A program made the translations under genes and the position numbers. Shown here piece after piece: positions 30,340-40,924 of a stretch of DNA of 64,000 nucleotides. The DNA comes from Prorocentrum cordatum. Its lineage: Eukaryota; Sar; Dinophyceae; Prorocentrales; Prorocentraceae. How positions within the stretch are numbered: position 1 is the stretch's first letter; each line of letters begins with the position of its first letter. The notes under the pieces are model-generated. The model had not been told where the DNA came from. It searched no databases and saw only the letters and a program-made list of their open reading frames with translations. The stretch spans positions 30,001 through 94,000 of the forward strand of contig CAUYUJ010019928.1 of the NCBI GenBank assembly GCA_963575745.1. Reading direction: 5' to 3'.

Positions 30340-31465
30340 TTATTCGCTATCATATGACCGCGTGCCAACCAACATGCATCTCGAAAAGCATCGATACCAC
30401 CTTCTTCGTCTTTGATCGTGCCCTCTTTGGGAGGACATCTTCCTTCGCCCCTGAAATGGGGAATAACACGAGTAATGGAAAAGGGAAAGAGCGAGGAGGA
30501 AACTAGTAGCGGGAGGGAGGGAGGAGGGAAGCGGGCAAGAGGTCAGGACAGATGGAGGACGAGAGGGATCAGCAAGAGGGGATGGCAAGGAAGTCTCAGG
30601 CGAAGCCGCGATTTCTGACAGCAAATTGTGAGGAAATCCAAAGCGAGAGCGCGATTCCAGAGCGCCGGGGAAGCGATTCGTGATCATGTGGTGTAGGGGG
30701 GGCTCAAGCAAGAGCGCGATGTCTGTATAAGTTTCAAGGAAGGCTCAAGCGAAAATACGATTTCTCAAATCATGTAAGGAAGTATCAGGAGGGAGCCATT
30801 GAATTCTCATGTCTCAGAAAAGAACTATTGTTGATACCCCCATTGGTGCACCCTCGATTTTCCAATTCAAGTGCTTCTCCCGGGGCTCGCACCTCGTTTT
30901 TACAAATGAAAGTCTTGCGCGTCAGATTGGGTTGTTGGCCACCAGTATACAACAGGAACGGCTCCCGCCTGACACACCAGGATTCAAGATCGCACTCTCG
31001 CGCTGAACTTTCGCGCACTCGCGTCATACCTCCTGGCAATACGCCGCGCCTTTGGCACTCCTGAATCGCTCTCGCTTTGGACTTCCTAACGATTTACTGG
31101 GGAATCGCGCTATCGCTCGAGAATTCCTCGCGATGCATGCTAGATTGACGCTTCAGCGACCCGCACGCTTGGGTTCGCCCGCCCGACCCGCCCGTGAAGG
31201 TCCGCCCGCCCGAACGCCCATCTGTTTTTGCCGCTTGTGCTCCTGCTCATAACCCCCCTCCCACTAATCGCTCTCGTGCTCCATCCATCTCGCCTCCTTG
31301 TCTCTTCCCTCCTCCCTCCCTTTCCCTGTATGCGCCAACTACACGTGGCAGGAAAGGAAGATACACCCCGAAGGGGGGTACGATCGAAGACGAAGAGGGC
31401 GGATATCGAGGGTTTTGGATATACATGTTAGATGATACGCGAGCTTATGAAAACGATTAATTTCT
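30340..31465. repeat. Second large inverted-repeat pair of the TCGCGCTCTCGC family
   Basis: Minus half 30340-30800 and plus half 30825-31465 meet near 30815 in the same arrangement as the pair at 26980-28160. The terminal block appears at 31378-31425 (plus) and, degenerate, at 30352-30430 (minus). Confidence 0.7.
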
Positions 31466-33290
31466 AAATGACTGTTTCTGTTGTCGTAAACAGGGGGCCA
31501 ACAACACAATCTGAGGCCCAACACTTCCCCTTGTAAAATTCAAGGTGCGAACCCTGGTTGGGGCACTACACTCGAAAACAACAAACGTTACCGGAGGGGA
31601 AGATCAACAATCAATACATTTGTGCAATGCGAGTTCAAGGAAGGATAAAAGGAGACAGAACGCGAGAGAGAGAGAGAGAGATATAGAAAGAGAGAGAGAG
31701 GCAACAACAAGAGAGGGAGAAGGAGACTCACAAGGAGAAGCAGAACGAGCAAGAGAAGGAGAGGGAGGCAGGAGGGAAGAGAGGGCGGAGAGGCAGGCAG
31801 GAGGGAGGATGAGGCGGAGGAGGAGGAGGAGGTGGCCCCCCGCAAGCTGCAAATCATGCGCCGCTGTCCAAGGATTGGCTACAGTGACCGTGGGCCGTAC
31901 CACGCCGTGCGTGCCGTTGCGTGCCATGCGCCCAAGCGGTGGCACGTGCATCTGTACAAGTCGCGGCCTGCAGCGACACACGGATGGACGGGTGACGGAC
32001 AAAATCCTGCACCCTTTCTGTTGTCGTGAACCCCCCCTATCGCCCCCGATCTAAGATTGGAGAGCTGCGCCGCGATGTGTCGACCTGTGGACTGGCCGAA
32101 ATTCTGCGCCCCACTGGCGATGCCAACGAACATTGAATCGGGTGCAAGGGGGAAGTTTGCGCCAGCACCCTGGTCGCGCGGGTGGTGCAGGATTTTGCCC
32201 ATCACCCAGAGATCTCATCTGAAAGGGCATCAGGCGAGCCAGAAAAAGTCTGGCGGCACGGCGACCGCAGCGATGGTGGCTGTACGCGGCTGCAGGACGC
32301 TACAATCACAGCGGAGCCGCATCGTCGACAAGATCCTGGTGAGCCTTATGCTCAGGGCAACATGCAAAATTCGGAATTAAAACCAAGGGCTGGCTGAAGC
32401 GCTTTGCAATATCTGAATCAACGCAGAGCCCGCGTGGGCGTTTTGTGTCGATCAGGACCTACTCCTTGAGCGGAATCTTCAGCGAGCGTTGCGGAATCTA
32501 TAACTACCACCACATAGAACATGCAGTGAAGCCACGAGATCGGCGGCAATCGACCCCGCGATGTTCGGCCTTCTCGCATGAATGAACCGCGCTGGGTCTC
32601 AAAGAGCGATGTTAAAGCGGAAAGCAGCGTTGATGGGCTCAACACCCCGTCGGTGTCCCGACCTCACTCGGCAAACACACCCCCGAATCTTGCTCCTGCG
32701 GGTCCGCTTTTCTCTCATCCGGTTCTCTCGAAAACCTGGAGGGTCCACAAATGAATGAATGAATGTCTGTGGTAAAATATCATTTGGACCTCAATGTCGT
32801 CTGAATTCACACGGGTCGGATGTGCCAGCGCCGTGTGGACCCGCAAGGGTAGGGTTGGCATGTGTTGGACACCCCCGATCATACGCTGCAAAGTTCATCA
32901 ACGCCGCTGTATAACACCCCGTCCTTCTGATTCGAATCCATATTGGATACCTTCTGTAGGCGCGCCGCCGTTGAGAACTACCCTGCTCGTTGCTGGTGGA
33001 GAAAAAAAGAACAGAGTCAGGAAGGAGTTGCAGCAGGAAGAGCAGGAAGAGGGCAAGAGCGGGCAGGTCAGCGGAATCTGAGGAGGAGCAGCGCTGCATC
33101 ATGCATCTCCTGATGGCCTGTGACCAGGGGTCCATGGAAGTCTGCGTGGCTGCAATCAGCGGCTGTTGGCACCGTCGCGGCGAAGGCCGCGGTGGCCTGG
33201 AAGAAGAGAGAAGTGCAACACGAGCACAGACTCCTTGCGCAGTGGCGTACGCGAGCCGCCGGCGCGGCACGCAACATCACCAGACCCTGC
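31466..33290. other. Spacer, no gene identified
   Basis: An AG-rich tract with a pure GA run lies at 31660-31702. 31850-32400 has lower repeat content but only short frames with no motif. ATTCGAATCC at 32930 resembles a tRNA B box but is not supported by a fold. TGAATGAATGAATG occurs at 32751-32764. Confidence 0.5.
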
Positions 33291-33301
33291 GCCAGAGCGC
33301 G

Positions 33302-35077
33302 TCACACGGACTCGACGCCCGCCTGGCGATCGAGCTGCAGAACTCGCTGCTCCACCCTCTTCCGCACGATCTCCAGGCGCTCCAACTGCACGCGCAGCGA
33401 GGTCTGCCGCGGCAGGTCCCCCGCCGCGTCGCCGCCGCCCGTGGAGCAGCAGCCAAGCCGCCTCGTGAGCAGAATGATCACCGCCAGCGACGCGAGCATG
33501 GCCACGGCTCCGCCGATCAGGACCACGCTGCGCACCAGGGGGGGGCCCCCCCAGGGCGACGTCTGCTCCTGCCTGCTGGCACCGGTGGTGCTCTCCCCGC
33601 CGCCGGAGCCGCCGGCGGAGTCGCTCGTGGCGGTGCCGGCGGGGGGCGTCGTCGCCGCCCCCCAGTTGTGCGGAGGCGTGGAGGTGGCCGTGGTCGAGAC
33701 CGGCGGGGTTGTGGTCGGGGGCGTGGTCACGACGGCAGGTGTGGTCCCGACGTCCGACAGGGCGGCACGTGAGTGGTGGTGCGTGAGGAGTGCCGCCAGG
33801 GCGATCCCGCCAAGCGCGAGGAACGCCAGCATCAGGCAGAGACTTGGATGGCCTCCCAGCTTGGAGGCCCAACCGCCGCTGCTGCTGCTCGAGTTCTCCA
33901 GCTCCAAGCGCTTCTCCACTTTCGTGATGGCCTTGGTGAGGCTCTGGAAACTGTGATTGTGGCCTGCTTCTTCGGCCTGCTCCAAGAGCATACTGACACG
34001 GAAATTGAAGATCTCCCTGTCTAGCCTCTCGAAACCACCAGATGTGTTCACCCTGTCGCATATGAAGGCCTCGTCCATTTTGCTGCTGCACTTAGCATTC
34101 GTCGTATTCACATCCAGCACGTTCTGCAACCTCCTCCTGCCCGTGTCCGCATACCTCTGAGAGCACGCGGAACGCGTGGTGCAATCCTCCCGGAGCGCTG
34201 TCGCGATCTCATAGACGCACCAGAGGCGCTCGTACACCTCTGCCCGGGAGGTGTGTATCACTAGCATTCCTCGCTGCTCGCGCACGGACCTGATCACGTG
34301 GCCAAAAGGGTCCATGGCCAGCTGTTCTGCCACCGTCGGCCCAATGTCCCCCTCCTCGTCCCCGGCCTGGTAGTTGGAGAACAAGCAGAACCACACAGAT
34401 GTGCTGGCTGTTAGGCCATTGCGGCGGCAGTGTGTGTTCAGGGCCTCGGCACACTCGGTGAGGTCCTCTGCCCAGTTGTGAGAGAGCATGAGCTGCGCCT
34501 CTATCGGGGCAGCCGCGTTCATGTTCAAAGCGACGCCGCGGCCAGTTCCGCGAGTCCACGGCTTCACGAAACGGTTGCAGGCTTCGTGCGCGCTGACGAA
34601 TCCGCTTCGCCTCTTGAGGATCTGCCACATGTCGGTCGCCTGGCAGCACTGCACGAACTCGTTCCACTGCACCACCGTCATCGCCCACTTCTCAGGCGGC
34701 ACATCGGAATTGGAGGCCGTGTGCTTCTCGGCCGGGAAGCAGTCCGGCGCGGACGGCAGCTCTGGCAGGGGGCACGCCTTCGACAGCGCGAAGGCCTGCT
34801 TCGCCCGCCTCGCGGGCCCCACCAGGAGCGTCGGCAGCCTCTCCAGCTCCATGGCCAGGTCGCGGGGCGGCGCTGGAAACGCCCTGGACCGAAACGGTTC
34901 CAGAGCCTCCTCAACTCCCAGACCTCTCCCAGGGCGCGATCTGACCAGAACTGCGAGGGACTCACAGGAGGCCCACAAAGGCGAAGACGAGGCAAGGGTA
35001 GCGGTATGGGTACCTTTTGCTCCTCTGACCCCCGCTTCCGCCTGGCACCCCTCCCGAGGCAGCCACGAGCGGCACAT
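33302..35077 (-). CDS. Two-pass membrane protein with a TIR-like domain (cellular gene candidate)
   Basis: 591 residues from 35077. A Met at 34852 (residue 76, MELERLPTLL) is an alternative start, since residues 1-75 are less gene-like. Residues about 195-295 contain LMLSHNWAEDL, SVWFCLFSNYQAGDE, DPFGHVIRSV and MLVIHTSRAEVYERLWCVYE. This F-x-SH-x-W ... W-x-C-x-F-x-N-x-Q ... R-x-WC-x-E pattern is typical of TIR-like (STIR superfamily) folds in algae. Two hydrophobic segments follow (about 412-431 and 517-537), separated by a Thr/Pro/Ser-rich stretch probably outside the membrane. The C-terminus (558-586) is a heptad-like helix. No stops or frameshifts and balanced codon content mark it as the best cellular gene here. 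The substrate is unknown; a signalling or NAD-processing role is only inference from the family. Upstream sequence is an 84-bp tandem array. Confidence 0.65.
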   Translation of the reverse strand: MCRSWLPREGCQAEAGVRGAKGTHTATLASSSPLWASCESLAVLVRSRPGRGLGVEEALEPFRSRAFPAPPRDLAMELERLPTLLVGPARRAKQAFALSKACPLPELPSAPDCFPAEKHTASNSDVPPEKWAMTVVQWNEFVQCCQATDMWQILKRRSGFVSAHEACNRFVKPWTRGTGRGVALNMNAAAPIEAQLMLSHNWAEDLTECAEALNTHCRRNGLTASTSVWFCLFSNYQAGDEEGDIGPTVAEQLAMDPFGHVIRSVREQRGMLVIHTSRAEVYERLWCVYEIATALREDCTTRSACSQRYADTGRRRLQNVLDVNTTNAKCSSKMDEAFICDRVNTSGGFERLDREIFNFRVSMLLEQAEEAGHNHSFQSLTKAITKVEKRLELENSSSSSGGWASKLGGHPSLCLMLAFLALGGIALAALLTHHHSRAALSDVGTTPAVVTTPPTTTPPVSTTATSTPPHNWGAATTPPAGTATSDSAGGSGGGESTTGASRQEQTSPWGGPPLVRSVVLIGGAVAMLASLAVIILLTRRLGCCSTGGGDAAGDLPRQTSLRVQLERLEIVRKRVEQRVLQLDRQAGVESV

Positions 35078-35089
35078 CCTCCAATGGAG

Positions 35090-35870
35090 GGCGGGTCGTT
35101 TTCAAAATGTGGCTCTCGCCTTAGCGCCGCGCACATTCGTTTAACACATTGCAAGAATTTCACGGATTGAAGGCGGGTTATTTTCAAAATGTGGCTCTCG
35201 CTTTAGCGCCGCACACATTCGTTATACACATGTTGCAAGAGTTTCACAGGTTGAGGGCGGGTCGTTTTCAAAATGTGGCTCTCGCCTTAGCACCGCGCAC
35301 ATTCGTTTTAAACATTTGCGAGAGTTTCACCAATTGAGGGCGGTTCCTTTTCAAAATGTGCCTCTCGCCTTAGCGCCGCGTGCATTCGTCCTAAAACAAT
35401 TGCAAGGGTTTCACGGATTGGGGCCGGGTCATAACCAAAATGTGGCTCTCGCCTTAGCGCCGCGCACATTCGTTTTTAAACTTTGCAGGAGTTTCACGGA
35501 CTCCCATGATCAACGTACCAGCAATTTCGTTTTGGCAAGATTCAGGATTATGCGGGTGCATAAGCTATGTTGGTTCGAAGTGCTGAAATCCCAGCAATGG
35601 CGCTCTGGAACGATTCCGGATCGTCATGACGCAGCAGTCATGGTGATACGTGGCGTCGAAATTCCGAGAACAATGTTTTGGCATGCTTCAAGATCTTCAA
35701 ACGGTTGTCTTCCAACGAGGCAATTCCCTCAATGGAAATGAACCGTCGTAGGGGCCTGTGAAGAGGGAGCTTGGAGGGAGGGTTAACTCCAACGTCGCTG
35801 ATGACTCTTGGGTTTACACTGGTCCTCTTCCTCCTCCTCCTCCTCATTCTCCCCCTCCTCCTCCCTCTCC
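35090..35870. repeat. Composite dispersed repeat, copy 1 (84-bp array plus tail)
   Basis: Five 83-84-bp tandem units (35090-35510), each with TTTTCAAAATGTGGCTCTCG, CCTTAGCGCCGCGCACATTC and a GTTTCACGGATTGAGGGCGG segment. A roughly 310-bp unique segment follows, containing GGTTGTCTTCCA, TAGGGGCCT and GCTTGGAGGGAGGG, and then a TCC microsatellite (35823-35870). The same series recurs at 47870-48640, so the whole composite is one repeat unit. The array begins about 13 bases upstream of the longest start of the membrane-protein gene. Confidence 0.85.
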
Positions 35871-35924
35871 TACCTATGGCAATGGTGGTTGAAAATCGGC
35901 CCATCATGGCAGGCCTGAGCTGGA

Positions 35925-36065
35925 TCGGGCTGCGAAATCGGATCGGACCAGAACCGGATCGGATCGCCAGCGCATCGTTCCGAATCGGATCGAAGTCGGA
36001 TCGCCGCGCCTGGCTCCTGGCAAGTGCCCGTGAATCGAACCGAGTCGGATCGACTCGGAATCGCG
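35925..36065. repeat. GGATCG-rich degenerate repeat
   Basis: Multiple spaced copies of CGGATCGGA/AATCGGATCG. No coding interpretation. Confidence 0.7.
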
Positions 36066-36164
36066 GCCCCAGCCGGCGAAGCGAATCGCATGGAATAGAA
36101 GGCGACTCTGTCTGGGCTTCTGGTGTCGGTATCGGGCCCTCGGGGCCGCTCCACGAGCGGGGGA

Positions 36165-36370
36165 GATGTGCCTTGCTATGTCATGTCACACCCTGATCTG
36201 ATCTGCCATGCTATACCATGGTGTGCACTGTTACTTGATGATGCGTCGTGCCATGCTATGCTTGCCATGCTACCCTGTGCAATGGCATGTCGTGTCAGGT
36301 TGTGACGCACTATGCTGTACGATGCAATGTTGTCTTAGGCCATACCATGCTAAGTATATGCCTAGCATTG
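36165..36370. repeat. Degenerate CATGCTATG repeat
   Basis: Cryptic short repeats of CCATGCTAT/GCAATGT type with no fixed period. Similar in style to 40925-41440. Confidence 0.6.
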
Positions 36371-37429
36371 ATATATCATTGCATTGGATCGCAAGTGTGT
36401 GCGATCAGCACGAACACCACTGGTTGGGGTCGGGCAATGTCCATAGTTCCCAGTGCTCTTCGTTGAAGCAGAGACGGCAAACTACCCACATCCAGTTGTG
36501 TCACGAACCAGGCCGTCCCCGCTGTACATGGCCACTAGAACCATCGCGCGCGCTTCGCGCAAGCTCAAGGTCTAGCTCTCTCAGGTGCCAGGGCATAGAG
36601 CTGAAACGGCGAAATGTGACGATACAAATGAATGCCAGAGTGTGTGGAATTATGTTCGCAGGGTGGAAACATTTTGGCACAAACGTTGAATCGGAGGAGG
36701 AGCGTGGGGAAAGGTGATAATGATAATAATAACAAAAGGCAGCAGGAAGAATATCGAGGACGCCTCCTGCGAGTCGCCGCCGTCACCAGCCTTTCAGATG
36801 AGCCTGCATGGGCCGCCTTGGGCGTAAACTGGGAAAGCGGCACTGCTGAAATCCCCCGAAGACCTACAGAATACCCACATGTCTTACCTGTAAGGGGCCT
36901 CCTGGGAGCTCTCTTAAACCGCTCTTGGAACGTCTTGGGGGCCTCTGGGGCGTCTCGAAGCCTCCTTTGGCCGACTGTTGGTCCACACGGGCGGTGCTCT
37001 GGGGCCGTGGTTACTGTACGACGACCTGGGACCGCCCTGGGGGCGACCTTGGGGCACGCAGCCTTGGCACCCAGCCCCCCGGGCTCCCCGCTCGACGTCC
37101 GGTTCTCGGCCCAGGAGCCATGGGGGTCCCGCTCCCCCGCTGTGTGCGCATTCGAGAACCTTGTTACGACGCCTGCGGTCAGAGACTGTTGCGCAACGTG
37201 TCGCGGCGGCGGTCCTGGCGACACGCTATGCCTTGCAAGCAGATCCGCCACCGTGCCCTTCGGCATGGAGTGGGCGTGCCCTCAGGTCCTATCCCTCATC
37301 CTCTAAGCCTCAGTCCTCACTTCCGGGGAGTCTCTTAGGGGCCCGGGCCCTAGACTCTCAAATCTACCGGGGTCCCCGCGTCGCTTCGGGGATCTGGCGC
37401 ATCTTGTCGCGTGACTTTTTCTGGCTCAA
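36371..37429. other. Spacer, no gene seen
   Basis: Both strands have open frames over about 36565-37306, but their products lack motifs and are composition-driven. A few ATAATAATAATA triplets lie near 36717-36733. Confidence 0.45.
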
Positions 37430-38060
37430 GAGGACCCCAAGACGGGCCGAAAGAGCCTCAAGAGGTCCTCAAGACAGCCCAGGAGGGCCCCGAGACGCCC
37501 AGCAATCGCACCAGGACGCCCAAGATGGCTCCACGACGGCGCAAGAAGCCTCCACGAGGCTTCCCAAGAGGGCCCCAAGAGGCAAACAACATTGATTTTC
37601 CTTAGGGTTCTAACAATTTGTTGCGTTCTCGCCATTCTGGCTTCCCGGCGCTCCAAGACGGCCCCAGCCAAGGGCCGCCCAAGGATGGCCCCAAGACTGC
37701 CCAAGAGACCTCCAGCAGGGCCCCCAAACGGCCCAAGAAGGCCTCAAGAGGGCCCCGGAGGCCTCCAAGACGGCCCAAGAGGTCACCGAGGCGGCTCCCA
37801 GAGAGGGCCCGGGCGGGGGACCCGGACAGACAGTTCGAGCCCTCGGCCCCAAGGAGCCCCCAGGAGGCCCCACAAGGCCCACGAGAGGCCCCCGAGAGGC
37901 CCCCGAGAGGCCCCCAGGAGGCCCTCGAGAGGCCCTCGGGAGGCCCCGAGGAGGCCTCCAGGAGGTCCCCGAGGGGCCCCCGAGAGGCTTCAGCGCTGCT
38001 CCCCAGGGGCTCCCAAGAGTGCTCCCAAGAGCCCTCTGGAAGCACCCGTGAGGACTCCGA
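37430..38060. repeat. GGCCCCAAGAGGCCTCC-type degenerate repeat
   Basis: Dozens of imperfect short units (CCCAAGAGGCC, CCCCGAGAGGCC). The frames give Pro/Arg/Glu/Gly-rich products. The repeat resumes at 38955-39041 and 39283-39345, on both sides of the inverted-repeat element at 39042-39282. Confidence 0.75.
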
Positions 38061-38082
38061 CACACAGCCCGCTCACGGTGCC

Positions 38083-38102
38083 TCCTCCTCCTCCTCCTCC
38101 TC

Positions 38103-38136
<34 letters not shown>

Positions 38137-38160
38137 TCGTCGTCGTCGTCCTCCTCCTCC

Positions 38161-38191
<31 letters not shown>

Positions 38192-38195
38192 TCTC
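38083..38195. repeat. TCC/TCG microsatellite
   Basis: TCC units followed by TCG/GTC units and TCC again. Confidence 0.9.
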
Positions 38196-38276
38196 CTGTG
38201 TGGGCTCCGTGCGTCCCCGCGGGGCCCGAAGCCGGGAAAGGCCCGGGGCGTTGACGCCTGGGGACTGGAGGTGGTC

Positions 38277-38517
38277 AGCGTGTCGCGCCGAATCTTGGCG
38301 GGCCAGGATCGGCATCCGCCTCCTCCACCCTTCTTCTTCTCCCCCCACTCCTCCGTCTCCTCCGTCTCCTCCTCCTCCTCCTCCTCCTCCTCCTCCTCCT
38401 CCTCCACCGCCTCCTACACCCCCCGCTCGTTTTCACCTTCGTCGTCTTCAGGGTCGGCGGCACCGGCCGTAAGGCCTTCGCAGTCTTGGTGGGCCAGGAT
38501 CGGCGGCGCGACACGCT
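38277..38517. repeat. TCC tract bracketed by short inverted and direct repeats
   Basis: AGCGTGTCGCGCCG at 38277-38290 and its exact reverse complement at 38504-38517 enclose a 21-bp direct repeat (TCTTGG-GGGCCAGGATCGGC at 38293-38313 and 38484-38504, one mismatch). These in turn bracket a TCC tract at 38335-38405. Confidence 0.7.
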
Positions 38518-38954
38518 AGCCAAAAGTTCCGACCATACAACATATGTGCCAGCAAAGGAATCCGCCACCATGCCGTGGGCACTGAAGGGAGGGCCACCAG
38601 GTCCCTGGGAGTACTCAGTGGTGACTCGTCCACGCGCGTGTTCAGGGCCCCAAACTCACAGATTACCTGGGCGCTCCCGCACGCTCCACTTGCGTCAGCC
38701 ATCTTTTTCTGGGAGCGCGTAGACACGATTTCTCTTCCTCCCTTCCCCTCCTCCTGCGCCCACGGGCAGTGTACCGTAGCCATTTCGTGTTTTAGGGCGT
38801 GTGCGAAGCTCAAAGTAGCCTCCTCCTCCTCCTCATCCTCCTTATCCTCGTCCCCCTCCTCCTCCTCCTCCTCCTCCTCCTCCTCGTCCTTGTCCTTAGC
38901 TCTGTTTGCCGATGCGCCGTGCAAGCGCCAGGCACGCCAGACCACGCCGTAGAT
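38518..38954. other. Spacer with a TCC tract, no gene seen
   Basis: TCC microsatellite at 38820-38890. A spliced-leader-like word lies at 38773-38785. No recognisable coding region. Confidence 0.5.
38773..38785 (+). other. Spliced-leader-like word
   Basis: ACCGTAGCCATTT is identical to the first 13 positions of the dinoflagellate spliced leader as I remember it (first base D). The remaining part of the leader is not adjacent; a GCTCAAAG word lies 23 bases later. It may be a damaged relict of a retroposed mRNA or chance. Confidence 0.2.
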
Positions 38955-39041
38955 GGCCCTCGAGGCCTCCAGCAGGTCCCCCACGAGGGCCTCCCGAGCC
39001 TCCCAAACAGTTTCCAGGAGGCCGCCGAGAGGCCCCCTGTA

Positions 39042-39282
39042 GCTTAGTGGGCCCTGGAAACGACGAGGCTGTTTTTTTACCGGTTCCGTTTTGCCGTTTT
39101 TCTTGCCGGTTCCGACGCCGTTTTTTTACCGATTCCGTCGCCGTTCTTTTACGGGTTCCCGCTCTGGTGGAGCCGTTTTTGTTGCCGTTTCCGGTCGCCG
39201 TTTTTTACCGTTTCCATTTTCAAAGGACACTTTTTCGGAAACGGTGAAAAAACGGCCCTGCCGTTTCCGGGGCCCACTAAGC
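39042..39282. mobile_element. MITE-like element with 21-bp terminal inverted repeats
   Basis: Left end 39042-39062 (GCTTAGTGGGCCCTGG then AAACG) and right end 39262-39282 are reverse complements at 20 of 21 positions. The 200-base interior consists of repeated GCCGTTTTTTACCGGTTCC-type words, so it is T-rich against a GC-rich background. It interrupts the GGCCCC-type repeat. No transposase is encoded, and no target-site duplication was evident. Confidence 0.7.
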
Positions 39283-39345
39283 CCTGGAGGCCCCCGAGGC
39301 CCTTCAAGGGCTCTCAAGAGGCCCCGACAGGAGTCCAAGAGGTCT

Positions 39346-39960
39346 CTGGTCAGCAACCCAGGCAAGGTGGCGGGATGGGCCGCGAAGGCCACTAGACCAA
39401 CAACTCTGTGGAGTGCGTGCGTGTGTTTTGTGTGTTTGGAGGGCGCTCAAGTGCAACTTGCACTGTGGGAGATACCTGCACCAAATGGCCTTACATTTGG
39501 CACGCCCGAATTGGGCACTGAGAGATGGACCCGATGTCGAACAGCAAACTCTTGTCTAAAACCGAAAGCGGCCGCTGTTGGGCGGGCGACTGTGTCTCAA
39601 CGGACCACATCCGCGACGCCACCGACCGCGAATCCTACTCGCAACGCGTGGAAACCTCTGCCAGTCTTCGTCCCATTATTTCTATACCCATCTCGACCGT
39701 GCCAAGACATGGGTCCAGAGAGAAGGCCTCAACAAACCAAACATATTCGGCCAAACCCGCACACATCGAGCAGGAGCCGACCGTCTCGGCATGCCTATAG
39801 GCCAACCAAAAGAGGTATTCTCATAACCCAAAACATGTCCCAACTGCATAAGCAGTGCCCTTAGAGCATAAAACCGATGCATGAAAGCAAGACGGCCTCA
39901 GCCGGGCATGTTCTGATAACATGTCGTGCACACCGCAAGAAGTACTTGGATATTTTGGGA
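39346..39960. other. Spacer, no gene seen
   Basis: Moderate GC content and short frames only. No motif recognised. Confidence 0.45.
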
Positions 39961-40140
39961 CCTATATAGGGCGACGAGATCTATGCATATCCACTGCTCC
40001 TGGCCAGGCCCATCCTGGGCCCAGGAGCGGTGTATATGCCTCCCTGGCCAAGCCAGGAGGGCGTATACACAGCTCTTGGGCCCAGGATTGGCCTGGCCGG
40101 GAGCAGTGGATATGTATAGATATCGTCGCCCTACTATAGG
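39961..40140. repeat. 180-bp near-perfect palindrome
   Basis: The two 90-base halves (39961-40050 and 40051-40140) are reverse complements with about eight mismatches and two single-base gaps, and the centre TGGCCAAGCCA leaves almost no loop. It begins CCTATATAGGGCGACGA and ends with the complementary series. Both strands have similar short frames because of the symmetry. Could be a fold-back transposon or the source of a long hairpin RNA. Confidence 0.85.
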
Positions 40141-40924
40141 CAGGTCAGGACGCTTCGCCACGGCTTGAATGCCAGGCGACCGCACGCGGGATCTGCGCAG
40201 ACGGTGCGACGATGGATTGAGCGACACGTGCTGGCGGTCGCGAGCGCGCGAAGAGCCCGCGGCGCTGGCGACGGCCCTCAGGGCGCCCTCCTGGTACTGC
40301 AGCGCGCCCCAGCGCAGGAAAGTCGAGGTTGCCATCCTCGCGGGCCAGGCGATCACTGATGGTTTGCTCTTCGGGGCCTGGGTCTGGATCAGCAGGGAGG
40401 TGTGAACGGAGAATTAGCGACCGAAGGGTTGAACCTACCCTGGAGGTCCGCAGGTAGAGGACTATGAGGAGAAGAGAGGGAGATCTTTTCTCCTCTGGCC
40501 CCCAGAAGGACGGGCGTGGATGTATCCAATACCTGAGCCGAGAGGAACAGCAGGAAAGACGGATAGAAGGAGGACGGCATGTACTGAGGCGAACGCTCGG
40601 CAGGCCGCCCTGTGACGGCACGAGATGCGCTTGCTGCGGCCAGACAGTGCAGGCGATCGGCTTCAGCACCTACGCCTGTCGGCATCAGAAGCAGCAGCAG
40701 CTTCACAAGCAAAAGGGAAACAGCAAGGGAGAAGGGAAGGCCATCACGCAGCCAAACAATCATGTGGTCGACAGCCGTTCCCCCAACCCTCTCGGTGCGC
40801 TCCCCAGTACCTTGCAAGCGACGCGCTGCTCAGAGGTGGGCAGAGTCGCCTTGGAGAAGCAATGCTGGTTCGCCAGCCCCAATATCAATAAAGGCGCGGA
40901 GACCGCTGGAACCAAATGTCCGAC
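40141..40924. other. Spacer, no gene seen
   Basis: Frames on both strands lack motifs. No repeats were noted. Confidence 0.45.

Noticed and set aside
32850-32942. tRNA gene or tRNA-derived SINE
   Set aside because: GATTCGAATCC resembles a B box, but the upstream A-box match is weak and I could not draw an acceptor stem or anticodon arm.
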